Assembly: GCF_001294455.1 (NCBI RefSeq) | Contig: NZ_LIKT01000006.1 | Location: forward strand, 62,001 to 126,000 | Length of the DNA: 64,000 bases | Direction: 5' to 3' | Source: Phaeobacter sp. 11ANDIMAR09 | GTDB lineage: Bacteria > Pseudomonadota > Alphaproteobacteria > Rhodobacterales > Rhodobacteraceae | Shown: piece after piece, positions 17,174-24,502 of the stretch | Numbering within the stretch: the stretch's first letter is position 1 | Layout of the letters: the number at the start of each line of letters is the position of its first letter | Notes under the pieces: generated by a model | Databases searched by the model: none | The model's input: the letters and a program-made list of their open reading frames with translations, nothing else | What the model was told of the DNA's origin: nothing | Program-made: the position numbers and the translations under genes

Positions 17174-17510
17174 TTGCACCCTGGCTTTGCAGATGCGCCG
17201 CGGCGGGCATGACCCCTGGGGCATGCGACACCTCCCTTTTAAAGGGCTCACAGTTCCAGGGGCTGAGCCCCCCTTTTTGCCAAGAGCGCGTCTGCATAAG
17301 GCAGATTTCCGACAGGGCCGAGGATGAGCGCGTACCCACAGGAGGATTGCGACACTCATAGGTAGAGTAAACCTGTCGCAAGAAGTGGTGCTAGGCCCCC
17401 TTTTTTCTTTACGATTCTAAACATGGCTGACAACCTTTGGGTGTGTTCTGGCAGTGTCGCAGGGGCTGTTCCCGCGCGCGACGCCTGAACATTTTCGAAG
17501 GGAGAGAGAG
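17174..17510. other. intergenic stretch with weak terminator and an operator-like 11-mer
   Basis: A weak terminator-like hairpin (GGGGC 17259-17263, GCCCC 17267-17271, then CCTTTTT) lies 85 bp after the thioesterase gene. Further on, GCGACA (17350-17355) and TGTCGC (17374-17379) flank GTAGAGTAAAC (17362-17372), an 11-mer that also forms the left part of both TetR operator candidates near 62.9 kb. The rest should hold the promoter of the lectin-like gene; no clear -35/-10 pair was seen. Confidence 0.4.
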
Positions 17511-18026
17511 ATGAAGTCTTTTACACAAGTAATTCTCTGCGCAATGGCGGCCAGCCTGTTTGGGGCAGGGGCAATGGCGCAGCAGGCTCCTGATGTAGGT
17601 GAACCCTGGACGGCAAATGGCAAGCTCGACACCCAGGGGGACAAACTGTTTGGCATGCAGGCCGGGCCAATCTTTTCCAATGCCCAGGCGCCCAAGTCCT
17701 GCGCGGCGGCCTGCAACATCAGCTGGAACGGCGAATGGGTGACTGTGATCGAGGGCGAAATGTCGATCTGTGCGGGCACCAATGCCGCCACGGATGGTAA
17801 GAATTTTAACGTTCTGAATGTGAATGGCGTGGCCGCGGGTCTCGAAGCCGGACCGATCTGGGACAATGACGATGCCAAGGCAAAATGCGAAGCGGCCTTT
17901 AACACCGTCAGTTGGGAAACCAATAATTGGATCACCTATGTGGAGGGCGAAGCCTCTGCATGCGCCTGCACCTCCAGCGCAGGCTACAAGGTGCGCTCCT
18001 GGCTGCCAAACAACGTCGAGCAATAG
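17511..18026 (+). CDS. secreted two-domain mannan-binding (MVL-type) lectin-like protein
   Basis: A 171-residue exported protein. Residues 1-23 form a signal peptide ending AMA before QQ. Two repeats of about 50 residues resemble the Microcystis viridis lectin domain: one with AGPIFSNAQAPKSCAAAC and WNGEWVTVIEGEMSIC (about 51-88), one with AGPIWDNDDAKAKCEAAF and NNWITYVEGEASACAC (about 113-152). MVL domains bind oligomannose glycans. Here each repeat carries cysteines that could form disulfides. The start at 17511 follows GGGAGAGAG. It is monocistronic, followed by a strong inverted repeat. Sugar binding is inferred from the family. Confidence 0.78.
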   Translation: MKSFTQVILCAMAASLFGAGAMAQQAPDVGEPWTANGKLDTQGDKLFGMQAGPIFSNAQAPKSCAAACNISWNGEWVTVIEGEMSICAGTNAATDGKNFNVLNVNGVAAGLEAGPIWDNDDAKAKCEAAFNTVSWETNNWITYVEGEASACACTSSAGYKVRSWLPNNVEQ

Positions 18027-18033
18027 GCAATGG

Positions 18034-18071
18034 GAGCACAAGCCGAGCCCTCAGCGGATCGGCTTGTGCTC
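18034..18071 (+). terminator. 13-bp inverted repeat after the lectin-like gene
   Basis: GAGCACAAGCCGA (18034-18046) pairs perfectly with TCGGCTTGTGCTC (18059-18071), loop of 12, starting 8 bp after the stop. No T-run follows, so it may protect the 3' end rather than terminate by itself. Confidence 0.55.
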
Positions 18072-18078
18072 AAGACCT

Positions 18079-18134
18079 CGGTGCTGGACACCCGGTGCTG
18101 GACACCCGGTGCCTGACGTTCGGTGCCTGACCCT
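18079..18134. repeat. 14-bp tandem repeat, four units
   Basis: Units start at 18079, 18093, 18107 and 18121. The first two are identical (CGGTGCTGGACACC); the last two are CGGTGCCTGACGTT and CGGTGCCTGACCCT. It is a small imperfect minisatellite in the gap between the lectin-like gene and truA. Confidence 0.75.
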
Positions 18135-18273
18135 TTCTGCGGTCGCGGATGCCTGCGCTGGCCTGGCTGCGACAGGCTGGCTTGGCGAGCGGGTGCACCT
18201 GCATTCAGGCCTGTCTTTGGACCTCTGAACAGCGTTGAATTCAGCGGCGGGGGGGATCTAAACGAGGCCTGTC

Positions 18274-19053
18274 TCAAACCGCTCCTGGCAGAAACGGATC
18301 CTCCGGATAGCCGACCCGCGCCAGATAGAGCCCATGGCCAGGGCAGACCGGGCCACAGGCGGAGCGGTCCTTTGCCTCGAGCGCCGTTTTTACATCAACC
18401 GGGTCCCAGGCGCCGGCGCCAACACGCTCCAGCGTGCCGACAAAGCTGCGCACCTGATTGTGCAGAAAGCTGCGCGCGCGCACATGGAAATGTACTTCAG
18501 GGCCGGATAGGCCCTGCACCCGCTCCACCCGCAGCTCATCCAGCGTTTTCTGCGGGCTTTGCGCCTGACAGATCGACGAGCGGAAAGTGGTGAAATCATG
18601 ATTTCCCAGCAGGTGGTTGGCCGCTTCCTGCATGGCCTCGACATCCAGATCATTGTTGATCTGCCAGACCTGCCCTGCGTCATGGGTTGCAGGCGCGCGG
18701 CGCACCAGAATGCGGAACAGATACTGCCGCTCGATGGCGGAAAACCGCGCGTGCCAGTCCGGCTCCACCTCGGCGCAGTCCACAATGGCCACCGGGGCGG
18801 GCTTGAGGTGAAAATTCAGCGCTTCCGACAGGCGAAAGGGCGTCCAGGGCTTTTGTAGATCGCAATGGGCGACCTGACCCAGCCCATGCACGCCGGTATC
18901 CGTGCGGCCGGCCGCGGCAATGGTATGGGGCCTGGGCTCCAAACGTGCCAGGGCCTCTTCGATCGCCCCCTGCACCGAGGGCTGATCCTTCTGCCGCTGC
19001 CATCCGGCAAAGGGCTTTCCGTGATATTCAACTTTGAGAGCAAAACGAGCCAT
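18274..19053 (-). CDS. truA: tRNA pseudouridine(38-40) synthase TruA
   Basis: A 259-residue enzyme that isomerises uridines 38-40 in the tRNA anticodon arm. The catalytic aspartate is Asp52 in [15 protein letters not shown]. Other family motifs are [12 protein letters not shown] at the N-terminus, [14 protein letters not shown] and YLARVGYP near the C-terminus. The start at 19053 begins [12 protein letters not shown], the expected N-terminus. Length is normal. It diverges from the ycjX-like gene. Confidence 0.95.
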   Translation of the reverse strand: MARFALKVEYHGKPFAGWQRQKDQPSVQGAIEEALARLEPRPHTIAAAGRTDTGVHGLGQVAHCDLQKPWTPFRLSEALNFHLKPAPVAIVDCAEVEPDWHARFSAIERQYLFRILVRRAPATHDAGQVWQINNDLDVEAMQEAANHLLGNHDFTTFRSSICQAQSPQKTLDELRVERVQGLSGPEVHFHVRARSFLHNQVRSFVGTLERVGAGAWDPVDVKTALEAKDRSACGPVCPGHGLYLARVGYPEDPFLPGAV

Positions 19054-19115
19054 GGAGGGGCAAGTAACCCGGCAACAGGAGCGAGGCAAGTGGTGGGCTG
19101 CTCTGGAAACCCTCT

Positions 19116-20579
19116 GTGGCTCTGCCTATCTTGGGACCAGACGAACAACAGCGGGTGAGCCGGGTGGTATTATCGACATTGACCGAGGGCGCGGTGCGCG
19201 GGCTTGATACGCTTGGCACGGGCCTGTCATCGCGGGTTTTTGACACAACACTCAGGCTAGGCGTCACCGGCTTGGCGCGGGCGGGCAAGACGGTCTTTAT
19301 CACTTCGCTGGTGGCCAACCTGTTGAACCGGGGGCGGATGCTACAGCTGGAGGCCGCGCGCGCCGGGCGTATCGACAGCGCCTATCTGCAACCTCAGCCC
19401 GACGATACCGTGCCCCGTTTTGCCTATGAGGACCATCTGGCCTCTCTTACCGGTCCGCAGCCCCATTGGCCGGCCAGCACCCGCGTCGTATCCGAACTGC
19501 GGCTCAGCCTGACCCTGCGCCCCTCGGGTCTGTTGTCGGGCTTCCAAGCCCCGCGGCGGCTGCATCTGGATATCGTGGATTATCCGGGGGAATGGCTGCT
19601 GGATCTGGCACTCCTGGACAAATCCTACGCGGAATGGTCCGCCGAGGTTCTGGAACGGTTACCGGCCCGGGATGTGGCTGCGAAATTCCTGCAGGTGCTG
19701 ACCACGGTGGCGGCCAATGAGCCCCATGATGAGCCTCAGGCGCAGCGCCTGGCGGCAGAGTTCACCGCCTATCTGAACGCGGCACGTCAGGCCGGGTTTT
19801 ACGATTGCTCGCCGGGGCGCTTCTTGTTGCCTGGCGACCTAGAGGGCTCCCCGGTGCTGACCTTTGGCCCGCTGCCGCCCGCGTCTGCCGCGCCGCGCCG
19901 CAGCCTGTGGCGCGAGATGGAGCGCCGCTATGAGGCTTACAAGTCCAAAGTGGTCCAACCTTTCTTTCGCGATCACTTTACCCGGATCGACCGCCAGGTG
20001 GTGCTGGTGGATGCGCTCAGCGCCATTCACTCCGGTCCGCAGGCGGTGGAGGATCTGCGCCTGGCCATGGGCGATGCGCTCGCGGCCTTTCGTCCCGGCC
20101 GCAATGGGTTCCTGACCTCGCTTCTGCGCGGCAAGCGGGTGGAGAAAATCCTCTTTGCCGCCACCAAGGCCGATCATCTGCACCATTTGCAACACCCGCA
20201 GATGACCGCGGTCATCGAAGCCCTGACCCGCGATGCGCGCGATCGGGCGCAGTTTGCCGGAGCGGAAACCGCTGCCCTGGCGCTGGCCTCTCTGCGCGCC
20301 ACCACCGAAGAGATGCGACCCCACAACGGCAGCGAGCTGCCCTGCGTGCGTGGGCGGTTGCTGGAAACAGGACGGCAGGCAGCCTTTTACCCCGGCGCCC
20401 TGCCCGAGGATCCGGCGCAATTGCTCGCCCCCGCCCGGCAGGGGGCAACGCGCTGGCTCGAAGGGGAGTACAGGGCGATGCAATTTGCCCCGGCGGCGCT
20501 GAGCCTGAAGCCCGGGGATGGCCCGCCGCATATCCGGCTGGACCGGGCGGCGGAGTTTCTGATCGGAGATGCCCTGTGA
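19116..20579 (+). CDS. YcjX-family P-loop NTPase
   Basis: A 487-residue protein of the YcjX group (DUF463), P-loop proteins associated with envelope stress in enterobacteria. The Walker A motif [10 protein letters not shown] is at 52-61 and [14 protein letters not shown] supplies a Walker B-like strand. [16 protein letters not shown] resembles a guanine-specificity NKxD-like loop (TKAD). The start at 19116 is the first in frame; GTG at 19155 is possible. It overlaps the next gene by 4 bp and is followed by a YcjF-like gene, so the usual ycjX-ycjF pair is kept but with an acetyltransferase gene between. Confidence 0.88.
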   Translation: MALPILGPDEQQRVSRVVLSTLTEGAVRGLDTLGTGLSSRVFDTTLRLGVTGLARAGKTVFITSLVANLLNRGRMLQLEAARAGRIDSAYLQPQPDDTVPRFAYEDHLASLTGPQPHWPASTRVVSELRLSLTLRPSGLLSGFQAPRRLHLDIVDYPGEWLLDLALLDKSYAEWSAEVLERLPARDVAAKFLQVLTTVAANEPHDEPQAQRLAAEFTAYLNAARQAGFYDCSPGRFLLPGDLEGSPVLTFGPLPPASAAPRRSLWREMERRYEAYKSKVVQPFFRDHFTRIDRQVVLVDALSAIHSGPQAVEDLRLAMGDALAAFRPGRNGFLTSLLRGKRVEKILFAATKADHLHHLQHPQMTAVIEALTRDARDRAQFAGAETAALALASLRATTEEMRPHNGSELPCVRGRLLETGRQAAFYPGALPEDPAQLLAPARQGATRWLEGEYRAMQFAPAALSLKPGDGPPHIRLDRAAEFLIGDAL

Positions 20580-21088
20580 GCGCGTCGCGGCCTGCGCTGC
20601 CTGAGCCGGGAATCACTCTGCGCCCCGCCGGGGCCTTGGATGCAGGGGCTACGGGCTGGATACTATACCGCTTTGCCCAGGACACCCCCTGGATGCCCAA
20701 GCTGTATTCCGAGGCCGAGACAATATCCTTTTGTGGCGTGATGATCTCACGGGGCTGGGTCACGGTGGCGGAGCAGGAGGGGCAGGTGGTGGGCTTTATC
20801 GCGCGGGACGGGGCCGAAATCTGCAGCCTCTATCTGGCACCTGGCCGCTGCGGCCAGGGGGTTGGCAAGGCCTTGTTGCAGCAGGCACAGGCGGCGCAGC
20901 CGCAGCTATGGTTGCAGGCCTTTGTTGCCAATCGCGGCGCGCGGCGTTTTTACCAGCGCGAGGGGTTTTATGAGACACAGCGCTCTGACGGCGCCGATAA
21001 CGAAGAGGGGCTGCCGGATGTTCGGCTGGCCTGGTCGCCGCAGGGGAAGGGTGCCGGTCAGCACCCTGCACAGGAGGAACAGGGATGA
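20576..21088 (+). CDS. GNAT-family N-acetyltransferase
   Basis: A 170-residue acetyltransferase. The acetyl-CoA loop is seen in LAPGRCGQGVGKALLQQA (about 83-100), followed by the C-terminal strand-helix NRGARRFYQREGFYETQR. It begins at a GTG overlapping the ycjX stop (GTGA) and its end overlaps the next start (ATGA), so the three genes are translationally coupled. The substrate is unknown; the tight coupling suggests a link to YcjX/YcjF function or simple insertion into that operon. Confidence 0.85.
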   Translation: MSASRPALPEPGITLRPAGALDAGATGWILYRFAQDTPWMPKLYSEAETISFCGVMISRGWVTVAEQEGQVVGFIARDGAEICSLYLAPGRCGQGVGKALLQQAQAAQPQLWLQAFVANRGARRFYQREGFYETQRSDGADNEEGLPDVRLAWSPQGKGAGQHPAQEEQG

Positions 21089-22113
21089 GCCAGAAACCGG
21101 TAGTGTTCGATCTGGAGGACGGCGACAGCGCCCAGGGACCGGATGTGTCGGCGGCGCCACCAGTGCCTGACCCGTTGCCAAGCCTGTCCGAGAGGGCCGC
21201 TCCGGCAGCGATGGAACAGGCCGCGCGCCTGGCGGCCCGACCGACCTCCAAGCTGGGGCGTTGGTTCTGGGGGCTGGTTCTGGCGCTTCTGGGAACGGTT
21301 GTCTCGCTGGCGGCCTGGGACTATGCGGTTGGATTGGTGGCGCGGGTGCCGGTGCTGGGCTGGGCGGTCAGCGCCGGGTTGGCGCTTGCCCTTGTGTTGG
21401 CACTGGTGATGGTGCTGCGCGAACTGGCCGCCCTGGCCCGGATGAAGCGGGTGGATGGGCTGCGACAGGGGGCTATTCAGGCCAGTGCGGATCTGGCTGC
21501 GGCCCAGACACATATCGCCCGGCTGGAGGCTTTCTATGCCGCCCGCCCGGATATGGCCTGGCAATTGGCGCGGCTCTCGGAGCGGCGGGGCGAGGTCCTG
21601 GACGCGGATGCTTTGCTGATGCTGGCCGAAGAAGAGCTGCTGCTGCCGCTGGATGCCCGCGCTTTGCAAGAGGTCGAGGCCGCCGCTCGTCAGGTTGCGA
21701 CCGTCACCGCCTTGGTGCCTCTGGCGCTGGCCGATGTTGCTGTGGCGCTGCTCACCTCGGTTCGGATGATCCGGCAGGTGGCACAGATCTATGGCGGGCA
21801 CTCGGGCCTGTTCAGTTCCTGGCGGCTCACCCGCGCGGTTCTGGCGCATTTGACCGCCACCGGCGCAGTGGCGGCCGGTGATGATCTGCTGGACTCCGTT
21901 CTTGGAGGCTCGGTTCTGTCCAAACTGTCGCGCCGCTTTGGCGAAGGCGTGGTGAACGGCGCCCTGTCGGCCCGCGTCGGCATCGCCGCCATGGAGGTCT
22001 GCCGCCCGATGCCTTTCTCGCCCGCCCATCGCCCTGCGACCCGCCGGGTGATCAGGGGAGCTCTGGCTGGGCTGTTTCGCCGCGAGCAGACCGCTGCCGA
22101 GCCAAAGCCCTGA
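21085..22113 (+). CDS. YcjF-family inner-membrane protein (DUF697, TIGR01620 type)
   Basis: A 342-residue protein. An acidic, proline-rich N-terminus (1-50) leads to two membrane helices (about 62-82 and 90-110). A long helical region (about 115-200) precedes the DUF697-like part with VPLALADVAVALLTSVRMIRQVAQIYG and RFGEGVVNGALSARVGIAAMEVCRPMPF. YcjF normally pairs with YcjX; here they are the first and third genes of a three-gene operon. The function in alphaproteobacteria is not established. Confidence 0.87.
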   Translation: MSQKPVVFDLEDGDSAQGPDVSAAPPVPDPLPSLSERAAPAAMEQAARLAARPTSKLGRWFWGLVLALLGTVVSLAAWDYAVGLVARVPVLGWAVSAGLALALVLALVMVLRELAALARMKRVDGLRQGAIQASADLAAAQTHIARLEAFYAARPDMAWQLARLSERRGEVLDADALLMLAEEELLLPLDARALQEVEAAARQVATVTALVPLALADVAVALLTSVRMIRQVAQIYGGHSGLFSSWRLTRAVLAHLTATGAVAAGDDLLDSVLGGSVLSKLSRRFGEGVVNGALSARVGIAAMEVCRPMPFSPAHRPATRRVIRGALAGLFRREQTAAEPKP

Positions 22114-22153
22114 GGGCGCCAATCAGGTGACTCTTTCCAGCGGAGATCTTGAG

Positions 22154-22176
22154 CCCCTAAGGTTTTCTCCTTGGGG
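22154..22176 (+). terminator. hairpin after the ycjF-like gene
   Basis: CCCCTAAGG (22154-22162) can pair with CCTTGGGG (22169-22176), loop of about 6. It is 40 bp after the stop and lacks a strong T-run. It probably marks the 3' end of the ycjX-GNAT-ycjF operon. Confidence 0.45.
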
Positions 22177-22259
22177 ACAGGCGGGATTTGCCACCTGATG
22201 GAGCAGGCTGCAACGGGCAACGGGTTTGGTGCCTGCCAGGTCTGAATGCCGTTGCGACG

Positions 22260-22750
22260 CGCGGGCTGTGGGTAAGCCCCTGTGTAAGTCTGGGGGTGGA
22301 TCTGTGGGTAAGGCCAGAAATTGATGTCTATCAGTCCGTTGCAGCATTTTCTTTGGCACAAAAATAGCCTGGGAGGCCTGGGAGGCCTGTGAGTATCGGT
22401 GATGCTTTTTCTACAAGACTGGGGCAGATGCCTGGCCTGTGCCTGCATCACCAGGGGCGGAACTGGTTAAGTGGAGCCCAGGGGGTGGCGATGCCCGTAA
22501 CCTCCTACAATAAAGTAGTTTTCCACAGGGCGAGACGGTTTTTCCCCAGGTGGCGCGCTGTTATGCACAGGGCCGTGACCGGGGGGACGCGTAACCCAGT
22601 CACATTTTTCAGGAGATAGTTTTACATTTGTGAACTTTTTGATCCTGAAATCTGCGGCAATCCGAAAAATTGATGTCTTTTATCAACTTTTTTCAGTCTG
22701 GGTTTGCCTGCGGTGGTAAGTTGTCTCATTCACAGCAACTCTCAGAGACC
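22260..22750. other. replication-origin-like intergenic region with DnaA-box-like sites
   Basis: In a gene-free interval (22114-22759) there are four near or exact matches to the relaxed DnaA box TTWTNCACA: TTACCCACA on the minus strand at 22267-22275 and 22303-22311 (one mismatch each), TTTTCCACA at 22519-22527 and TTATGCACA at 22561-22569 (both exact to the relaxed form). They are followed by an AT-rich tract (about 22602-22697, roughly one third G+C by hand count) in otherwise GC-rich DNA. That is the layout of a bacterial oriC or a DnaA-titration site. The usual alphaproteobacterial origin neighbour hemE is not here, so the call is tentative. Confidence 0.4.
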
Positions 22751-22759
22751 ACCTCTGGC

Positions 22760-23194
22760 CTAGAACAGCTTGGGTGGGGCGTCCTTGGGTTGGCGCATGG
22801 CGACGATACCGGTGCGAAAGCCTTCGCCGATGCGATCTGCCAAAACGCCCCATTGGCGGGCGGTTAGCTCGGGCAGTTCGGCCTGCAGGACCTGGTGAAA
22901 CAGCCCAAGCCACTGCGGGAAATGTTCCGCCTGGATTTCTGGGCGCGAGACATGCACCCGCATGGGATTGCCGCTATAGCTCTTCTCGCGCAGGATCGCA
23001 TTGCGCCAGAAGCGGGCGATCTTTGCCTCATGCTCGGGCCAGTCTCCATCCGCCACATAGCGCGCAAAGATGGGCCCCAATTCCGCATGGGCTCGGACAC
23101 GGATGTAAAACAGGGTCACAATCCTGTCGATCTCCGCCCCGGTGATGTCAAAGCGTTTCATCGGATAGTCGGTGGTTTCTGGGGCTTGGCTCAT
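22760..23194 (-). CDS. group III truncated haemoglobin
   Basis: A 144-residue 2-on-2 globin. The B-E region reads DRIVTLFYIRVRAHAELGPIFARYV, with the proximal-side region NPMRVHVSRPEIQAEHFPQWLGLFHQVL, typical of group III trHbs. Such proteins bind oxygen or nitric oxide and are linked to microaerobic metabolism. The start at 23194 (MSQAPETTDYPMKRFD) is preferred; an internal Met at 23161 is possible. It diverges from a VIT-family metal transporter gene. Confidence 0.88.
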   Translation of the reverse strand: MSQAPETTDYPMKRFDITGAEIDRIVTLFYIRVRAHAELGPIFARYVADGDWPEHEAKIARFWRNAILREKSYSGNPMRVHVSRPEIQAEHFPQWLGLFHQVLQAELPELTARQWGVLADRIGEGFRTGIVAMRQPKDAPPKLF

Positions 23195-23353
23195 GTCTTG
23201 TCTCGCGCTGGAGGGAGGGCACAGATACCCACCCATGCCGCCGTCCCCACATAGGGGATGGGCGCGGCGATGGGTAGAGGTGGCGTTGATCTGTCGCAAG
23301 GCAAAGAGAGTTCACTGGGCTAGATTAGGGGTTCACAGCAAAAAGAGCCCGCC

Positions 23354-24064
23354 ATGATCGACCACGGTCACAGCCCGCAAGAAGTCAGCGATCGTATAGG
23401 AGCCCCGCCGGGACGCGGGGTGCTGCGCGATGTGATCTACGGGGCCATTGACGGCTCGGTCACCACCTTCGCCATTGTTGCCGGGGTGGCGGGGGCCGGG
23501 TTGTCCCCCTTTGTCATTGTCGCCCTGGGGTTGGCCAATGTGCTGGCGGATGGGTTTTCCATGGCGGCAGGGAATTACTCTGGCACCAAGGCAGAGCTCG
23601 ACAACCTAAAACGCCTGCGCCGGGTCGAGGAGCGCCATATTCAAACCTTCCCCGAAGGCGAGCGCAGAGAGGCCCGAGAGATCCTGCGGCTCAAGGGGCT
23701 GTCAGGCCCTGTGCTGGAGGCCGCCACCGATGCCATCTGCGCCGACAGGGAGGCCTGGATCAATCTGATGATGGAGGGCGAATATGGCGCCAGCCCGGTG
23801 GATCCAGAGCCGATGCGCGCCGCGATTGCCACCTTTGCGGCCTTTTTATTGGCGGGGCTGGTGCCGCTCTTGCCCTTCTTGCTGGGACTTGAGGCGGCCT
23901 TCTCCCTCTCGGTCTGGCTGACGCTGGCAGTCTTTTTTGCCATTGGCGCCTTCAAAAGCCATTGGTCGCTGACCCCCTGGTGGCGCTCTGGGGCGGAGAC
24001 CTTGGCAATCGGCGGTGCGGCGGCGGCCTTGGCCTATGGGGTGGGCAGCCTGTTTCAGCTGTGA
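23354..24064 (+). CDS. VIT1/CCC1-family membrane transporter (iron/manganese type)
   Basis: A 236-residue integral membrane protein. The signature GAIDGSVTTFAIVAGVAGAGLSP starts near residue 31, and ANVLADGFSMAAGNYSGTKAE is the second conserved helix of the family. A hydrophilic helical hairpin (about 85-150) is followed by three more membrane segments. The family moves Fe2+ or Mn2+ out of the cytosol (into vacuoles in eukaryotes). It is divergently placed to the truncated haemoglobin, hinting at a shared iron or oxygen theme, but no Fur-, Mur- or FnrL-like box was recognised in the 159-bp gap. Confidence 0.85.
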   Translation: MIDHGHSPQEVSDRIGAPPGRGVLRDVIYGAIDGSVTTFAIVAGVAGAGLSPFVIVALGLANVLADGFSMAAGNYSGTKAELDNLKRLRRVEERHIQTFPEGERREAREILRLKGLSGPVLEAATDAICADREAWINLMMEGEYGASPVDPEPMRAAIATFAAFLLAGLVPLLPFLLGLEAAFSLSVWLTLAVFFAIGAFKSHWSLTPWWRSGAETLAIGGAAAALAYGVGSLFQL

Positions 24065-24502
24065 TCTGGGCACTCATAGTGCCCGTGTCTGAAGGGGCCA
24101 TATGATGCATAGAAGGTTTCGCGCGCGAAACGAATTAGGCTTGTGTTAACACCGCCGCACGCTTTGGCTGCACCGTTCCGGCCGGGCCATGGCGATCTGC
24201 CCTGCGGGACGGCGTTTGCAGGCTCCGGGGCAGCCTCAAAATGGTGCTTCGAGCTGAGATGCGGCCCGGCGTGGGGACCGGTCAACAGGCGAGCAGGCTG
24301 CGACACTGCGCGCAGCCACAAGCCCGCTTTACCCCGGCCCCTAGTCGGCCTATAACGCCCCCATGTCCTATATCGAGGCCATCATTATTCGAATTATATC
24401 CCCGGCGCTCTGACACCATGAGACGCCGGGCAAAGGCGCTTGAGCCATCGCGCCGCACCGAACACCCGATTTTCCGAACAGCTCATCCAAAGGACGCCAC
24501 CC
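24065..24502. other. ileS upstream region, no gene seen
   Basis: A 438-base gap. GGGCACT (24068-24074) and AGTGCCC (24078-24084) form a tight hairpin 3 bp after the VIT-family gene and probably end its transcript. The rest should contain the ileS promoter. No RNA gene, riboswitch or T-box was recognised. Confidence 0.45.

Noticed and set aside
22389-22619. A 76-codon plus-strand frame in the origin-like region
   Set aside because: No ribosome site, and it runs through the DnaA-box-like sites and AT-rich junction without any protein-like pattern.
24065-24502. Possible T-box or tRNA-like leader before ileS
   Set aside because: No T-box sequence or antiterminator structure was seen; T-boxes are not expected in this group.
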